From NCBI RefSeq assembly GCF_900115605.1, contig NZ_FOXC01000004.1, forward strand, positions 30,461 through 94,460: a DNA stretch of 64,000 nucleotides. Direction: 5' to 3'. The notes beneath the pieces are model-generated. The model was not told where the DNA came from, did not search any database, and saw nothing but the letters and a program-made list of their open reading frames with translations. A program made the position numbers and the translations under genes. The DNA comes from Halolactibacillus halophilus (GTDB lineage Bacteria > Bacillota > Bacilli > Bacillales > Amphibacillaceae). This document shows, in pieces, positions 63,310 to 64,000 of the stretch. Numbering within the stretch: the stretch's first letter is position 1; each line of letters starts with the position of its first letter.

Positions 63310-63810
63310 ATGCAGCGAATTCTTATTCTTGGTAGTCCCGGGACCGGTAAAAGCACCTTGAGCCGCGAACTAAGTCATTCACTACAGATTCCTATCTATC
63401 ATTTAGATCAGCTATTCTTTGAAGCCGATTGGGTCATCAATAAGACAAAGTTTAACAAACAACTACACGTCATACTAAAACAAGACCGATGGATCATCGA
63501 CGGCAATTATTCCTCTTCTCTACCTGAACGATTAATACGTGCTGATGTCGTCATTTACCTAGACTATCCGACACCCGTTGCGCTCTTAGGTGTCATTAAA
63601 CGTTACCTCCAATATAAACATACGACCCGTCCTGATATGGCACCAGGATGTAAGGAACAGCTTCAACCTTCATTTCTTTGGTATGTCTTCACCTTTAAAA
63701 TTAAGAAAAGAAACCAAACATTTATGCATTTAAAGTCAGCGAATGTTCCGGTCTATTTCTTCCATTCACGTAAAGAAACAAACGTCTTTCTCCAATCACT
63801 AAGAAGCTAA
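63310..63810 (+). CDS. FlaR-like P-loop kinase (adenylate kinase-related)
   Basis: 166 residues. Walker A ILILGSPGTGKSTLSREL at the N-terminus; IYHLDQLFFEADW follows, and RWIIDGNYSSSLPERLIRADVVIYLDYPT is the pattern of the topology-modulation (FlaR) group of small P-loop proteins. No lid domain is present as in true adenylate kinases. ATG 63310 is preceded by GGGGTG eight bases upstream. The biochemical substrate is not known. Confidence 0.82.
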   Translation: MQRILILGSPGTGKSTLSRELSHSLQIPIYHLDQLFFEADWVINKTKFNKQLHVILKQDRWIIDGNYSSSLPERLIRADVVIYLDYPTPVALLGVIKRYLQYKHTTRPDMAPGCKEQLQPSFLWYVFTFKIKKRNQTFMHLKSANVPVYFFHSRKETNVFLQSLRS

Positions 63811-63909
63811 ACTTTTGTTACTTAACCGCCTTTTTGCTGCTGATGTTTTTTTATATTCCTTCGCCAACCCGTATCTTAACGAACCTACAACAAATAACGC
63901 CGTCATAAG

Positions 63910-63961
63910 AAAAGCTCGGCTAGGCCTCGCCCTTTTTGGGCTAGAGGTTAGCCGAGCTTTT
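63910..63961. terminator. Long bidirectional terminator at the window edge
   Basis: AAAAGCTCGGCTA…CCTC…CCC / GGG…GAG…TAGCCGAGCTTTT. It may serve the flaR-like gene and a gene beyond 64,000. Nothing else is recognised from 63811 to the end. Confidence 0.85.
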
Positions 63962-64000
63962 CAATTCTGGATTTTTATAAGTGATGCCATGAAGGCTTGT

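Noticed and set aside
1..64000. CRISPR arrays, tRNA and rRNA genes
   Set aside because: No regularly spaced direct repeats, cloverleaf-type sequences or rRNA segments were seen on reading.

Overview
The window is a low-G+C chromosome segment of a Bacillota bacterium, most likely in the Bacillaceae or a related family. Support comes from the class III fructose-1,6-bisphosphatase, a YwfO/LipL/Pta/YwdI neighbourhood, a YpmR-YpmS pair, a YfmR-type ABC-F protein, an S-box (SAM-I) riboswitch, strong AGGAGG-type ribosome binding sites and many intrinsic terminators. Genus is not assigned. No rRNA, tRNA, CRISPR array or intact prophage is seen.

Layout. 1-3.4 kb: the partial fbp gene, then a scar of mobile DNA (replication-protein remnant, RelE/RHH toxin-antitoxin pair, IS3 orfB remnant with a perfect 19-bp inverted repeat). 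3.5-8.1 kb: glucuronate catabolism (uxaC-uxuA-uxuB) diverging from a GntR/FCD regulator, with a readable promoter/operator region. 8.2-13.7 kb: core genes (HD phosphohydrolase, lipL, pta, ywdI, a membrane acyltransferase). 14.2-37.4 kb: a 23-kb locus for beta-1,2-glucan (sophoro-oligosaccharide) uptake and breakdown. It encodes two solute-binding proteins, four ABC permeases, a DUF5696-type surface protein, an NHL-TPR-Yip1 membrane protein, GH144, GH35, GH3 and a GH94 1,2-beta-oligoglucan phosphorylase, under a LacI regulator with at least five matching palindromic operators. 37.7-44.3 kb: RND exporter, AI-2E/PerM family protein, RecQ. 44.4-52.6 kb: a seven-gene operon combining a processive GT2 synthase with HEAT, two TIM-barrel-like anchored proteins, CotH kinase, DUF4956 and a VTC domain, preceded by a leader with an intrinsic terminator. 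52.9-64 kb: housekeeping and small genes (M29 aminopeptidase, ABC-F, cardiolipin synthase, NusG-II protein, S-box-controlled MetY fused to a CoA-binding-like domain, YpmR/YpmS, a permuted NlpC/P60-like protein, FlaR-like kinase).

How the parts work together. The 14-37 kb locus reads as capture of beta-1,2-glucans at the cell surface, import by two MalFG-type ABC systems that lack their own ATPase, and stepwise cytoplasmic processing to glucose and glucose 1-phosphate. The LacI operators upstream of the transporter genes, upstream of lacI itself and directly before the GH3-GH94 pair suggest coordinated induction; a near-consensus cre site implies carbon catabolite repression. The 44-52 kb operon reads as a membrane machine for making and modifying an extracellular polysaccharide of unknown structure. 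These two loci hold the least described biology here.
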